From Alteromonadaceae bacterium UBA2620 (GTDB lineage: Bacteria > Pseudomonadota > Gammaproteobacteria > Enterobacterales > Alteromonadaceae), in NCBI GenBank assembly GCA_002339125.1, contig DDJQ01000120.1, forward strand, positions 1-28,114: a stretch of 28,114 bases of DNA, in the 5' to 3' direction. The translations under genes and the position numbers were made by a program. The notes beneath the pieces were generated by a model. The model saw nothing but the letters and a program-made list of their open reading frames with translations. It was not told the DNA's origin and did not search any database. Below, in pieces: positions 8,278-15,928 of this stretch (its first letter is position 1; every line of letters begins with the position of its first letter).

Positions 8278-8301
8278 GTTCTTTCGATTGGAGCTTAATC
8301 G

Positions 8302-8613
8302 ATGCCAAATCAAAGAATTCGTATTCGTTTAAAAGCGTTTGATCACAAGTTGATCGATCAGTCTACGGCTGAAATCGTTGAAACGGCGAAACGTACTGGT
8401 GCTCAGGTCAGCGGTCCAATTCCACTGCCTACTCGCAAAGAACGCTATACAGTTCTGATTTCTCCGCACGTTAATAAAGACGCGCGTGATCAATATGAAA
8501 TCCGTACTCATAAGCGTTTGGTAGACATCATTGAACCAACTGACAAGACCGTTGACGCGCTGATGCGTCTGGACTTGGCTGCTGGTGTTGATGTTCAAAT
8601 CAGCCTGGGCTAA
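8302..8613 (+). CDS. rpsJ: 30S ribosomal protein S10 (NusE)
   Basis: The 103-aa product has the standard S10 length and the MPNQRIRIRLKAFDH start and HKRLVDIIEPT segment of the family. It sits in the head of the 30S subunit and, as NusE, joins NusB in transcription antitermination. GGAG lies eight bases before the ATG. It is the first gene of an eleven-gene operon led by the promoter and attenuator above. Confidence 0.98.
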   Translation: MPNQRIRIRLKAFDHKLIDQSTAEIVETAKRTGAQVSGPIPLPTRKERYTVLISPHVNKDARDQYEIRTHKRLVDIIEPTDKTVDALMRLDLAAGVDVQISLG

Positions 8614-8631
8614 CAAGAGAGGGTAATAACA

Positions 8632-9270
8632 ATGGCGATTGGTCTAGTCGGTCGTAAAGTGGGTATGACTCGCATCTTCACTGAAGATGGTACGTCGATC
8701 CCTGTGACTGTTATTGAAGCGACCCCTAACCGTGTTACTCAGTTACGCACTGATGAAACTGACGGTTATCGCGCACTGCAAGTTACTGCAGGTACCAAAA
8801 AAGCGAACCGCGTAAACAAAGCTTCAGCAGGTCACTTTGCTAAAGCTGGTGTTGAAGCTGGCCGTGGTCTTTGGGAATTCCGCCTGGAAGATAACGAAGG
8901 TGCCGACATCGAAGTAGGCAGTGAAATCACTGTTGAAATCTTCAACGACACCAAGAAAATTGACGTAACTGGTACGTCAAAAGGTAAAGGTTTCGCAGGC
9001 GCTATCAAGCGTTGGAACTTTTCTGCTCAACGCGCTACTCACGGTAACTCATTGTCTCACCGTGCACCTGGTTCAATTGGTCAAAACCAATCACCAGGTA
9101 AAGTATTCAAAGGTAAGAAAATGGCTGGCCAGCTTGGTAACAAGCAAGTCACCACTCAGTCTTTGGAAGTTGTACGCATTGACGTAGAAAACAGCCTGAT
9201 CCTGGTTAAAGGTGCCGTACCTGGCGCAACTGGCGGCGACGTTGTCGTAAAGCCAGCTGTTAAAGCGTAA
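8632..9270 (+). CDS. rplC: 50S ribosomal protein L3
   Basis: The 212-aa product begins MAIGLVGRKVGMTRIF and contains the highly conserved loop GSIGQNQSPGKVFKGKKMAG that reaches the peptidyl-transferase centre. The Gln in GQNQ corresponds to the residue methylated by PrmB in E. coli. L3 is an early 23S rRNA assembly protein. A GAGAGGG ribosome site precedes the ATG and the gap after rpsJ is 18 bp. Confidence 0.98.
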   Translation: MAIGLVGRKVGMTRIFTEDGTSIPVTVIEATPNRVTQLRTDETDGYRALQVTAGTKKANRVNKASAGHFAKAGVEAGRGLWEFRLEDNEGADIEVGSEITVEIFNDTKKIDVTGTSKGKGFAGAIKRWNFSAQRATHGNSLSHRAPGSIGQNQSPGKVFKGKKMAGQLGNKQVTTQSLEVVRIDVENSLILVKGAVPGATGGDVVVKPAVKA

Positions 9271-9288
9271 CGTCTGGGAGTTGAACTG

Positions 9289-9894
9289 ATGGAATTAACA
9301 TTGAAAGATGCGCAAAGCGCTCTTGAAGTATCCGAAGCGACCTTTGGACGTGAATTCAACGAAGCCCTGGTTCACCAGGTCGTTGTAGCTTACGGCAATG
9401 GTGCTCGTCAGGGTACTAAAGCACAAAAGACACGTTCTGAAGTACGTGGTGGTGGTAAGAAGCCATGGCGTCAAAAAGGTACTGGTCGTGCTCGTGCAGG
9501 TACAATCCGCAGCCCAATCTGGGTTGGTGGTGGCCGTGCATTTGCTGCCAAGCCTCGTGACTTTGATCAAAAAGTTAACAAGAAAATGTATCGCGGTGCG
9601 ATTAAGAGCATCCTGTCTGAACTGGTTCGCCAAGACCGTTTGGTAGTGGTTGAGAAGTTCGGTGTTGACACACCTAAGACTAAAGCTCTGGTTGCTAAGC
9701 TGAACGAACTGGAATTAAACGATGTATTAATCGTTACTCCGGAAGTTGAAGAGAACCTGTTCCTTGCTGCACGCAACCTGTACAAGGTTGATGTACGTGA
9801 CGTAGCTGGTATCGACCCGGTCAGCCTGATTGCATTTGAAAAAGTACTTATCACTGCTGATGCAGTGAAACAACTTGAGGAGGCGTTAGCATGA
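9289..9894 (+). CDS. rplD: 50S ribosomal protein L4, probable operon autoregulator
   Basis: The 201-aa product matches L4 in length and in the extended loop rich in Gly and basic residues (KPWRQKGTGRARAGTIRSP) that lines the peptide exit tunnel. In E. coli free L4 represses the S10 operon through the leader. The attenuator-like structure before rpsJ suggests the same here. It starts after GGGAG and overlaps rplW by four bases (ATGA), implying coupled translation. Confidence 0.98.
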   Translation: MELTLKDAQSALEVSEATFGREFNEALVHQVVVAYGNGARQGTKAQKTRSEVRGGGKKPWRQKGTGRARAGTIRSPIWVGGGRAFAAKPRDFDQKVNKKMYRGAIKSILSELVRQDRLVVVEKFGVDTPKTKALVAKLNELELNDVLIVTPEVEENLFLAARNLYKVDVRDVAGIDPVSLIAFEKVLITADAVKQLEEALA

Positions 9895-10190
9895 AAGAAG
9901 AACGTCTACTAAAAGTGCTTAAAGCACCACACGTTTCAGAAAAGTCTACTATGGCTGCTGAAGCGGGTAACACAGTTGTATTTAAAGTAGCTAAAGACGC
10001 GAACAAAGCTGAAATCAAAGCAGCAGTTGAGAAACTGTTCGAGGTTGAAGTTGACTCGGTTCGTACTGTTAACGTTAAGGGTAAAACCAAGCGTCACGGT
10101 ATGTCTTTCGGTAAACGCAGCGACTGGAAAAAAGCGTATGTAGCGCTTAAAGAAGGTCAGGACATCGACTTCGTCGGTGGTGCTGAGTAA
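9891..10190 (+). CDS. rplW: 50S ribosomal protein L23
   Basis: The 99-aa product has the L23 pattern (LLKVLKAPHVSEKST near the N-terminus, VNVKGKTKRHG later). L23 sits at the exit of the peptide tunnel and docks trigger factor and SRP. The start codon overlaps the rplD stop, with GAGGAGG inside the end of rplD as ribosome site. Confidence 0.98.
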   Translation: MKEERLLKVLKAPHVSEKSTMAAEAGNTVVFKVAKDANKAEIKAAVEKLFEVEVDSVRTVNVKGKTKRHGMSFGKRSDWKKAYVALKEGQDIDFVGGAE

Positions 10191-10204
10191 GAAGGGGATT
10201 AGAA

Positions 10205-11029
10205 ATGCCATTAATGAAAGCTAAGCCAACTTCTGCCGGTCGTCGTCACGTAATCAAGGTTGTTAATCCTGACCTGCACAAAGGCGCGCCACACGCACCT
10301 TTGCTGGAAAAGAATGACAAAACTGGCGGCCGTAACAACAATGGTCGTATTACTACACGTCACATCGGTGGTGGTCACAAGCATCACTACCGCGTAGTTG
10401 ACTTTAAACGTAATAAAGACGGCATCCCAGCGAAAGTTGAGCGTTTAGAATATGATCCTAACCGTTCTGCAAACATTGCTTTAGTACTGTATGCAGATGG
10501 TGAGCGTAAGTACATCCTGGCACCTAAAGGTATCCAGGCTGGTGACGCAATCCAATCTGGCACCAACGCGCCTATCAAAGCGGGTAACGCTATGCCTATG
10601 CGCAACATGCCAGTTGGTACCATTGTACACGCGATTGAAATGAAGCCTGGCAAAGGTGCACAGATTGCACGTTCTGCTGGTGCTAACGCACAGATCCTGG
10701 CTCGCGACGGTAACTACGTTACTTTACGTCTGCGTTCAGGCGAAATGCGCAAAGTATTATCTGATTGCCGCGCCACCATTGGTGAAGTTGGTAATGCAGA
10801 GCACATGCTTCGTTCATTAGGTAAAGCTGGCGCAAGCCGCTGGCGTGGTGTTCGTCCAACCGTTCGTGGTGTTGTAATGAACCCGGTTGACCACCCACAC
10901 GGTGGTGGTGAAGGTCGTACTTCTGGCGGTCGTCACCCAGTAACTCCTTGGGGTGTTCCTACTAAAGGTAAGAAAACCCGAAGCAACAAGCGTACCGATA
11001 AGCTTATCGTACGTCGTCGTAATAAATAA
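10205..11029 (+). CDS. rplB: 50S ribosomal protein L2
   Basis: The 274-aa product is a full-length L2 with the diagnostic VDHPHGGGEGRTSGGRHPV segment near the C-terminus, which contains the conserved histidine near the peptidyl-transferase centre. The basic C-terminal tail ends RRRNK. A good ribosome site (AAGGGG) lies before the ATG, 14 bp after rplW. Confidence 0.99.
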   Translation: MPLMKAKPTSAGRRHVIKVVNPDLHKGAPHAPLLEKNDKTGGRNNNGRITTRHIGGGHKHHYRVVDFKRNKDGIPAKVERLEYDPNRSANIALVLYADGERKYILAPKGIQAGDAIQSGTNAPIKAGNAMPMRNMPVGTIVHAIEMKPGKGAQIARSAGANAQILARDGNYVTLRLRSGEMRKVLSDCRATIGEVGNAEHMLRSLGKAGASRWRGVRPTVRGVVMNPVDHPHGGGEGRTSGGRHPVTPWGVPTKGKKTRSNKRTDKLIVRRRNK

Positions 11030-11044
11030 TAGCGAGGATTCACC

Positions 11045-11320
11045 ATGCCACGTTCTCTCAAGAAAGGTCCATTTATCGACCTTCACTTGCTGAAGAAGGT
11101 AGAGGCTGCAGTGGAAAAGAACGAACGTAAACCAATTAAAACCTGGTCACGTCGTTCTATCATCATCCCAGATATGATTGGGTTGACCATTGCAGTCCAT
11201 AACGGCCGCCAACATGTACCTGTCATCGTAAGTGACGAAATGGTCGGCCACAAGTTGGGCGAATTTGCGCCAACGCGTACTTACCGCGGCCATGTCGCGG
11301 ATAAGAAAGCTAAACGTTAA
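11045..11320 (+). CDS. rpsS: 30S ribosomal protein S19
   Basis: The 91-aa product starts PRSLKKGPFIDLHLLKK and contains TWSRRSIIIPDMIGLTIAVHNG, both typical of S19, which pairs with S13 in the 30S head. CGAGGA precedes the ATG and the gap to rplB is 15 bp. Confidence 0.99.
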   Translation: MPRSLKKGPFIDLHLLKKVEAAVEKNERKPIKTWSRRSIIIPDMIGLTIAVHNGRQHVPVIVSDEMVGHKLGEFAPTRTYRGHVADKKAKR

Positions 11321-11331
11321 GGGGTAGGAAG

Positions 11332-11664
11332 ATGGAAGCATTAGCTAAACACCGTTTTGCCCGCACGTCGGCTCAAAAAGCACGCTTGGTTGCGGATCAA
11401 GTTCGCGGTATGCACGTAGAAAAAGCACTTGAGCTTTTAACGTACAGCCCTAAGAAAAGCGCTACGCTGATCAAGAAAGTTCTGGAATCAGCAATCGCTA
11501 ACGCAGAGCATAACGAAGGTGCAGACATTGATGAACTGCGCGTCGCTAAGATCTTCGTTGACGAAGGCCCAACTATGAAACGTATCAAGCCACGTGCTAA
11601 AGGCCGTGCGGATCGTATCTTTAAGCGTAGCAGTCACATCACTGTGGTTGTAGCGGATAACTAG
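11332..11664 (+). CDS. rplV: 50S ribosomal protein L22
   Basis: The 110-aa product has the L22 family start (AKHRFARTSAQKARLVADQVRG) and the C-terminal hairpin region (GPTMKRIKPRAKGRADRI) that forms part of the exit tunnel and is a known site of macrolide-resistance changes. GGGGTAGGAAG precedes the ATG, 11 bp after rpsS. Confidence 0.99.
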   Translation: MEALAKHRFARTSAQKARLVADQVRGMHVEKALELLTYSPKKSATLIKKVLESAIANAEHNEGADIDELRVAKIFVDEGPTMKRIKPRAKGRADRIFKRSSHITVVVADN

Positions 11665-11673
11665 GAGTAGATA

Positions 11674-12378
11674 ATGGGACAGAAGGTACATCCTACAGGT
11701 ATACGCCTGGGTATCAGTAAACCATGGACTTCTACCTGGTACGCTAATACCGCAGATTATGCAGATAACCTGTACAATGACCATCAGGTACGTCAGTACC
11801 TGACAAAACAACTGAAAAACGCTTCACTGTCTAAAATCGTGATCGAGCGTCCTGCTAAGAGCATCCGTGTGACTATTCACACTGCTCGTCCAGGCGTAGT
11901 TATCGGTAAGAAAGGTGAAGACGTTGAAAAGCTGCGTAACTATGTGTCTAAGCTGGCCGGTGTGCCTGCTCAGATCAACATTGCTGAAGTACGCAAGCCA
12001 GAGCTGGATGGTCAGTTAGTTGCTGACAGCATTTCTAGCCAGCTGGAACGCCGTGTAATGTTCCGTCGCGCTATGAAGCGTGCGGTTCAAAACGCAATGC
12101 GCCTTGGCGCAAAAGGTATCAAAGTAGAAGTTAGCGGTCGTTTAGGCGGTGCAGAGATTGCACGTTCTGAATGGTACCGTGAAGGTCGTGTTCCTCTGCA
12201 CACTTTCCGTGCGGATATCGATTACGCGACTTCTGAAGCGTCTACTACTTACGGTATCATCGGCGTTAAAGTATGGATCTTCAAAGGTGAAGTTCTAGGT
12301 GGTTTACCTACAACTCAAGAGCCGGCAGCGCCAGCTCAACCTAAGAAGAAAGGCCGCAACGCTAAGCGAGAGGGCTAA
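11674..12378 (+). CDS. rpsC: 30S ribosomal protein S3
   Basis: The 234-aa product is a full-length S3 with its type-2 KH domain, marked by GVVIGKKGEDVEKLR (the GxxG RNA-binding loop), and the C-terminal domain with GRLGGAEIARSEWYREGRVP. S3 lines the mRNA entry tunnel of the 30S subunit. TAGGAG lies upstream of the ATG. The tail ends in a basic extension KKKGRNAKREG. Confidence 0.99.
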   Translation: MGQKVHPTGIRLGISKPWTSTWYANTADYADNLYNDHQVRQYLTKQLKNASLSKIVIERPAKSIRVTIHTARPGVVIGKKGEDVEKLRNYVSKLAGVPAQINIAEVRKPELDGQLVADSISSQLERRVMFRRAMKRAVQNAMRLGAKGIKVEVSGRLGGAEIARSEWYREGRVPLHTFRADIDYATSEASTTYGIIGVKVWIFKGEVLGGLPTTQEPAAPAQPKKKGRNAKREG

Positions 12379-12380
12379 TC

Positions 12381-12791
12381 ATGTTACAACCAAAACGCAT
12401 GAAATTCCGTAAAATGCACAAAGGCCGCAACCGCGGTACAGCTGCGGGAGCTACTGTTGCCTTTGGTACTTACGGTCTTAAAGCGGTTGGTCGTGGTCGA
12501 ATGACTGCGCGCCAAATTGAGGCTGCACGTCGTGCCATGACTCGTCACGTTAAGCGTCAAGGTAAAATCTGGATTCGGGTTTTCCCTGACAAGCCAATTA
12601 CTGAGAAGCCTCTTGAGGTTCGTCAAGGTAAAGGTAAGGGTAACGTTGAGTACTGGGTATGCCAAATTCAACCTGGTCGTGTTCTTTATGAGATGGAAGG
12701 TGTTCCTGAAGCTCTGGCACGCGAAGCGTTTACTTTGGCTGCGGCAAAACTGCCATTTAAAACAACCTTTGTAACTCGGACGGTGATGTAA
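12381..12791 (+). CDS. rplP: 50S ribosomal protein L16
   Basis: The 136-aa product starts MLQPKRMKFRKMHKGRNRG and includes GKGKGNVEYWVCQIQPGRVLYEM, the L16 signature; it sits near the A-site tRNA elbow. It starts two bases after the rpsC stop and its stop overlaps the rpmC start (TAATG), so translation is coupled in both directions. Confidence 0.99.
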   Translation: MLQPKRMKFRKMHKGRNRGTAAGATVAFGTYGLKAVGRGRMTARQIEAARRAMTRHVKRQGKIWIRVFPDKPITEKPLEVRQGKGKGNVEYWVCQIQPGRVLYEMEGVPEALAREAFTLAAAKLPFKTTFVTRTVM

Positions 12792-12982
12792 TGAAAGCAG
12801 CTGAACTGAAAGAAAAAAGCGTAGAAGAGCTGAATGCAGAGTTATTAAACCTGCTACGCGAGCAGTTCAACTTACGCATGCAGCATTCAACTGGCCAGCT
12901 TGAAAAAACCGACCAGTTGAAGAAAGTGCGTCGCAGCATCGCGCGTGTTAAAACCATTCTGACTCAAAAGGCTGATGCGTAA
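12791..12982 (+). CDS. rpmC: 50S ribosomal protein L29
   Basis: The 63-aa product is a typical two-helix L29 (MKAAELKEKSVEELNAELL, then LKKVRRSIARVKT). It lies near the tunnel exit next to L23. There is little Shine-Dalgarno sequence; the one-base overlaps with rplP and rpsQ imply translational coupling. Confidence 0.99.
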   Translation: MKAAELKEKSVEELNAELLNLLREQFNLRMQHSTGQLEKTDQLKKVRRSIARVKTILTQKADA

Positions 12983-13239
12983 TGACTGAGCAAAAAATTC
13001 GTACAGTACAAGGTCGTGTGGTTAGCAACAAAATGGATAAAACCATTACTGTTGCGGTAGAACGTTTTGTTAAACACCCTATCTACGGGAAGTTCATCAA
13101 GCGTACTACTAAACTGCACGCTCATGACGAAAGCAACGTGTGCAACGAAGGCGATACAGTTACTGTTCGCGAGTGTGCACCAATCTCTAAGAACAAATCT
13201 TGGATGTTGGTTGACGTTGTTGAGAAAGCTGGCGTTTAA
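12982..13239 (+). CDS. rpsQ: 30S ribosomal protein S17
   Basis: The 85-aa OB-fold protein carries the S17 segments RTVQGRVVSNKMDKTITV and VRECAPISKNKSW. It is the last gene of the operon. A strong terminator follows 27 bp later. The genes that usually come next in gammaproteobacteria (rplN, rplX, rplE of the spc operon) are absent here. Confidence 0.99.
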   Translation: MTEQKIRTVQGRVVSNKMDKTITVAVERFVKHPIYGKFIKRTTKLHAHDESNVCNEGDTVTVRECAPISKNKSWMLVDVVEKAGV

Positions 13240-13259
13240 TCGCTACTTTCTAAGCGTTT

Positions 13260-13290
13260 AAAAAAAGCCGCTCATTAGAGCGGCTTTTTT
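13260..13290 (+). terminator. Rho-independent terminator of the S10 operon
   Basis: GCCGCTC (13267-13273) pairs perfectly with GAGCGGC (13278-13284) around the four-base loop ATTA. Six T residues follow and seven A residues precede it, so it can also work on the opposite strand. Confidence 0.95.
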
Positions 13291-13789
13291 ATTGCCTGTA
13301 ACACTAGCAGAGTTATAAATTGGGGTGTTTAAGCTGGAATAATAGCTAAAGCCTTGCTAAGTTAGCTATAACTATCTTAAGTCGCTGATAAAAAAGATTT
13401 TACCGCGGCCCTTTTTATGGTTAAGTTTATATTCAGGCTGTGTTAAATAAAACTTTACGTCTGATATCTGCGTTTTAAAGTCGATCTGCCATTCAAAGTG
13501 ACACAGCAGCCATTTTCGTAAAACCAGTTATGAGGTTGATTTTGAGAATGGTTTCTATCCTCATGAATATTATGATTTTATTCTTTTAGAATTGCGTTTT
13601 TTTCAACTGTGTCAAAAATAAACAGCCACACAGTTTTCTATCTGTCCTTTGCAAACATAGATAGTTAGCTATGTAAAGGCAAAATGCTTGTCTACCAGGT
13701 ATAGTTTAAAGCTATAACCGCGTTACACTTTGAATATTAGTAAGAGCGTGCTGTGATACGACTCAGACGCAGGAAAACGGTATTTGGTT
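13291..13789. other. AT-rich intergenic gap with several hairpins
   Basis: No protein gene is convincing in these 499 bp between the S10 terminator and a convergent hydrolase gene. Three adjacent inverted repeats stand out: AACTGTGT/ACACAGTT (13605-13635), CCTTT-GCAA-ACATAG/CTATGT-AAAGG (13646-13679) and GGTATAG/CTATAACC (13698-13719). An upstream pair GCTGTGT/ACACAGC (13437-13443 and 13501-13507) repeats the CTGTGT motif. The composition is much more AT-rich than the flanking genes. It could be a decayed gene, a small RNA locus or a repeat remnant. Confidence 0.5.
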
Positions 13790-14776
13790 CTAATGCTTAT
13801 CGTGTCGTTTAAGCCAGCTGGTTAATATTGCCTGGGTAATTAACGGTCGGTCACTGTAAAAACCGTGCGCACCGCCTGGCACTACTGCAAGCTCAGCCCC
13901 CGGGGTTAAGGCGAGGTAATCCTGAACCGTATCGATGCGGGCTGAGTCGTACTGGCCAATCATAAACAGGGTTTTCGCCGGGTTGATACGGCCGAGTAAG
14001 TGAGTGGCGTCGTAATGCTTTAGTACCCCGGTGGAAGAAAATTCACTGGGCCCCCACATGGCGTTGTAAATCACCGGATTAAATCCATTGCCGCCGACGT
14101 TCTGGTAATACTCCTGTTTAGCACTGGATGCGGTTCCGGGACTATAGTAAGCAGAATAAAGCTTGGTGTAAGCAGCACTGCATTTGACTTCGCCCGGCGG
14201 CTCAGATGACTCGCATTCACGCAGTGTTTGTTGTACTGCCTCGGGAGCAGCCTTAACCAGTAAGTTAGCATCCATGATCCAGTGAGGTGTTGAGATAAAC
14301 GTGCCGCCAAGCACAGTGGATACCACATTGCTGGGGTACTTTGCGGTATATTCCAGCGCCAGTGCCGACCCCCAACTGTGACCAACTACATGCCAGCGCG
14401 GGATATTCAGGTGCTGACGAATAGTCTCAATAGATTCTACAAACCTTTCTACGCGCCAGTTGTCCGGATTATTGGTTTGCTCAGACTTACCGCTGTCGAG
14501 TTGGTCGTACATGATTACCATGCGGTCATCTGCGAGGCCTGTCATACCTGCAAAGCCATTGTGTGTACCGCCCGGCCCGCCATGGATAAAGATAACCGGT
14601 ATCGCTGCCTTATGAGCTAAGCCATTAAGCCTGACATATACCTTACCGCCTTCAACGGGCACCATTAATTCCTTTTCTGCCGCAGCATAGGGCGGTGTTT
14701 CAGCAAAAACCTGAGGAACAAAAAGCAATACCAGAGTCAGTAGCAGCGGTGATAACAGTAAACGGCAGGATTTCAT
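13790..14776 (-). CDS. Secreted alpha/beta hydrolase, prolyl aminopeptidase-like (S33)
   Basis: The 328-aa protein has a signal peptide (1-25, ending PQVFA), so the enzyme should act in the periplasm or outside. It shows the S33 layout: HGGPGG oxyanion-hole loop, nucleophile motif GHSWGSALALEY with the catalytic Ser, a late Asp in GQYDSARID, and a catalytic His in PGGAHGFYSDRP. Most S33 prolyl aminopeptidases are cytoplasmic with GGSWG, so this secreted GHSWG form may have another substrate such as an ester or peptide. A weak AAAGG ribosome site lies 11 bases upstream. It is convergent with the S10 operon and co-directional with the glycosyltransferases. Confidence 0.85.
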   Translation of the reverse strand: MKSCRLLLSPLLLTLVLLFVPQVFAETPPYAAAEKELMVPVEGGKVYVRLNGLAHKAAIPVIFIHGGPGGTHNGFAGMTGLADDRMVIMYDQLDSGKSEQTNNPDNWRVERFVESIETIRQHLNIPRWHVVGHSWGSALALEYTAKYPSNVVSTVLGGTFISTPHWIMDANLLVKAAPEAVQQTLRECESSEPPGEVKCSAAYTKLYSAYYSPGTASSAKQEYYQNVGGNGFNPVIYNAMWGPSEFSSTGVLKHYDATHLLGRINPAKTLFMIGQYDSARIDTVQDYLALTPGAELAVVPGGAHGFYSDRPLITQAILTSWLKRHDKH

Positions 14777-14845
14777 TACAACGGAACCTTTAATTTGAGT
14801 GGTCCCGGCCAGTATAAAAGGGTTTGAGTTTATGCTCCAGCCGGC

Positions 14846-15928
14846 CTATCCCTTAATGTGTTGATACAGACTTAAATAGCCTTTTGCCATGGCTTCGGTC
14901 GAAAAGTGAGTACTTACATGATTTAATAGAGCTTCACTAAGGGCATGCCTCAAGTCGTCATTGTCCAGGGCAGAGCAGATTGCAGTGGCCAACTTATCTG
15001 AATCGCCAGCCGGTGTCAGCCAGCCGGTTTTCTCATGCTTAATAATTTCCGGAATGCCGCCGGACGGGCTGGCGATCACCGGCACTTTACAGGCACCAGC
15101 TTGCAACAAAATAACGCCGAGGCCTTCGGCATGTGCCGGATGTACCAGCAAATCAATATTGGGCAGTATTCTGGACACCTGTTCGGTAAAGCCACACAAG
15201 CGGACATTATCGCTTATTCCTGCCTGGTCTATATGAAGCTGATAATCATCAGCCAGACTTCCTTTGCCAAACAGCAAGCAGAGGGTGTTCGGCTGCTTTG
15301 CAACAACCTGCTTCATTGCCGCAATGATGTCGTGCTGCCCTTTACGCTCGATAAGCTGGGCGAAGTTTGCTAATACGCGGTAACCCTCTGGTATGGCAAA
15401 CTCACGGCGAAACCAGTCAGGGTCTGCAGCATAGTGAAATTCCGACAAGTCCACCGACGAATGGATAACCTGCTGAAATACCGATGCCGGGCAACGCTGT
15501 GAAACCACATTCTGTACGCCTTCAGAGATACTGATTACGGCCTTATACCGGGCATATTTCAGGCAGCTCATGGCAGACTCCGGGTTATCAACCCGCCGCG
15601 TACAAATGGCTGGTATACCAGTGTATCTGGCGATTATTGCGCCCCACAGATCGGCACCACGACGACTGTGTACATGCAGAATGTCAGGTTGTAATGCCCT
15701 GACTAATCCGGCCAGACGCCACAAAATACTGATGTCCGGTTCACCCGCATAGGGCAGGGCGTGTGTTTCGCAGTCACTCAGACGTAAAGCGGCAATGTCA
15801 CTGCCTTCAGCACACACCAGATGTTGTTCAACCGCATTGCTTTGTACAGCAATGGCTTTAATGAGGTATTCCACCTGTTTGGCACCGCCATACAAGTGCC
15901 TGCCCAGCTCCAGATGCATTACACGCAT
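14846..15928 (-). CDS. GT4-family glycosyltransferase, probable LPS/core assembly
   Basis: The 360-aa protein has the two-Rossmann (GT-B) layout of family 4 glycosyltransferases: N-terminal LELGRHLYGGAKQVEYLI with a Gly-rich acceptor loop, LHVHSRRGADLWG, and a C-terminal nucleotide-sugar domain with LIERKGQHDIIAAM and HPAHAEGLGVILLQAG. The family's E-x7-E motif is E-x7-Q here (Glu268, Gln276), an unusual change at a position that normally contacts the donor. The start codon lies within the end of the upstream GT9 gene (10-bp overlap), so the two are almost certainly co-translated. With waaA divergent next door, a role in the LPS core is likely. Sugar and linkage are unknown. Confidence 0.87.
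   Translation of the reverse strand: MRVMHLELGRHLYGGAKQVEYLIKAIAVQSNAVEQHLVCAEGSDIAALRLSDCETHALPYAGEPDISILWRLAGLVRALQPDILHVHSRRGADLWGAIIARYTGIPAICTRRVDNPESAMSCLKYARYKAVISISEGVQNVVSQRCPASVFQQVIHSSVDLSEFHYAADPDWFRREFAIPEGYRVLANFAQLIERKGQHDIIAAMKQVVAKQPNTLCLLFGKGSLADDYQLHIDQAGISDNVRLCGFTEQVSRILPNIDLLVHPAHAEGLGVILLQAGACKVPVIASPSGGIPEIIKHEKTGWLTPAGDSDKLATAICSALDNDDLRHALSEALLNHVSTHFSTEAMAKGYLSLYQHIKG

Larger units (their letters stand above)
7855..8301. other. Divergent intergenic region between peptide cassette and S10 operon
   Basis: This 447-bp stretch holds the start signals of the minus-strand peptide cassette on the left and the S10 promoter and about 220-nt leader on the right. I see no convincing sigma-70 promoter for the peptide cassette. 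Besides the leader elements listed separately, a perfect 12-bp palindrome GTACATATGTAC (8091-8102) is enclosed by TGCCC (8085-8089) and GGGCA (8106-8110), forming an early leader hairpin. No convincing protein gene lies here. Confidence 0.6.
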
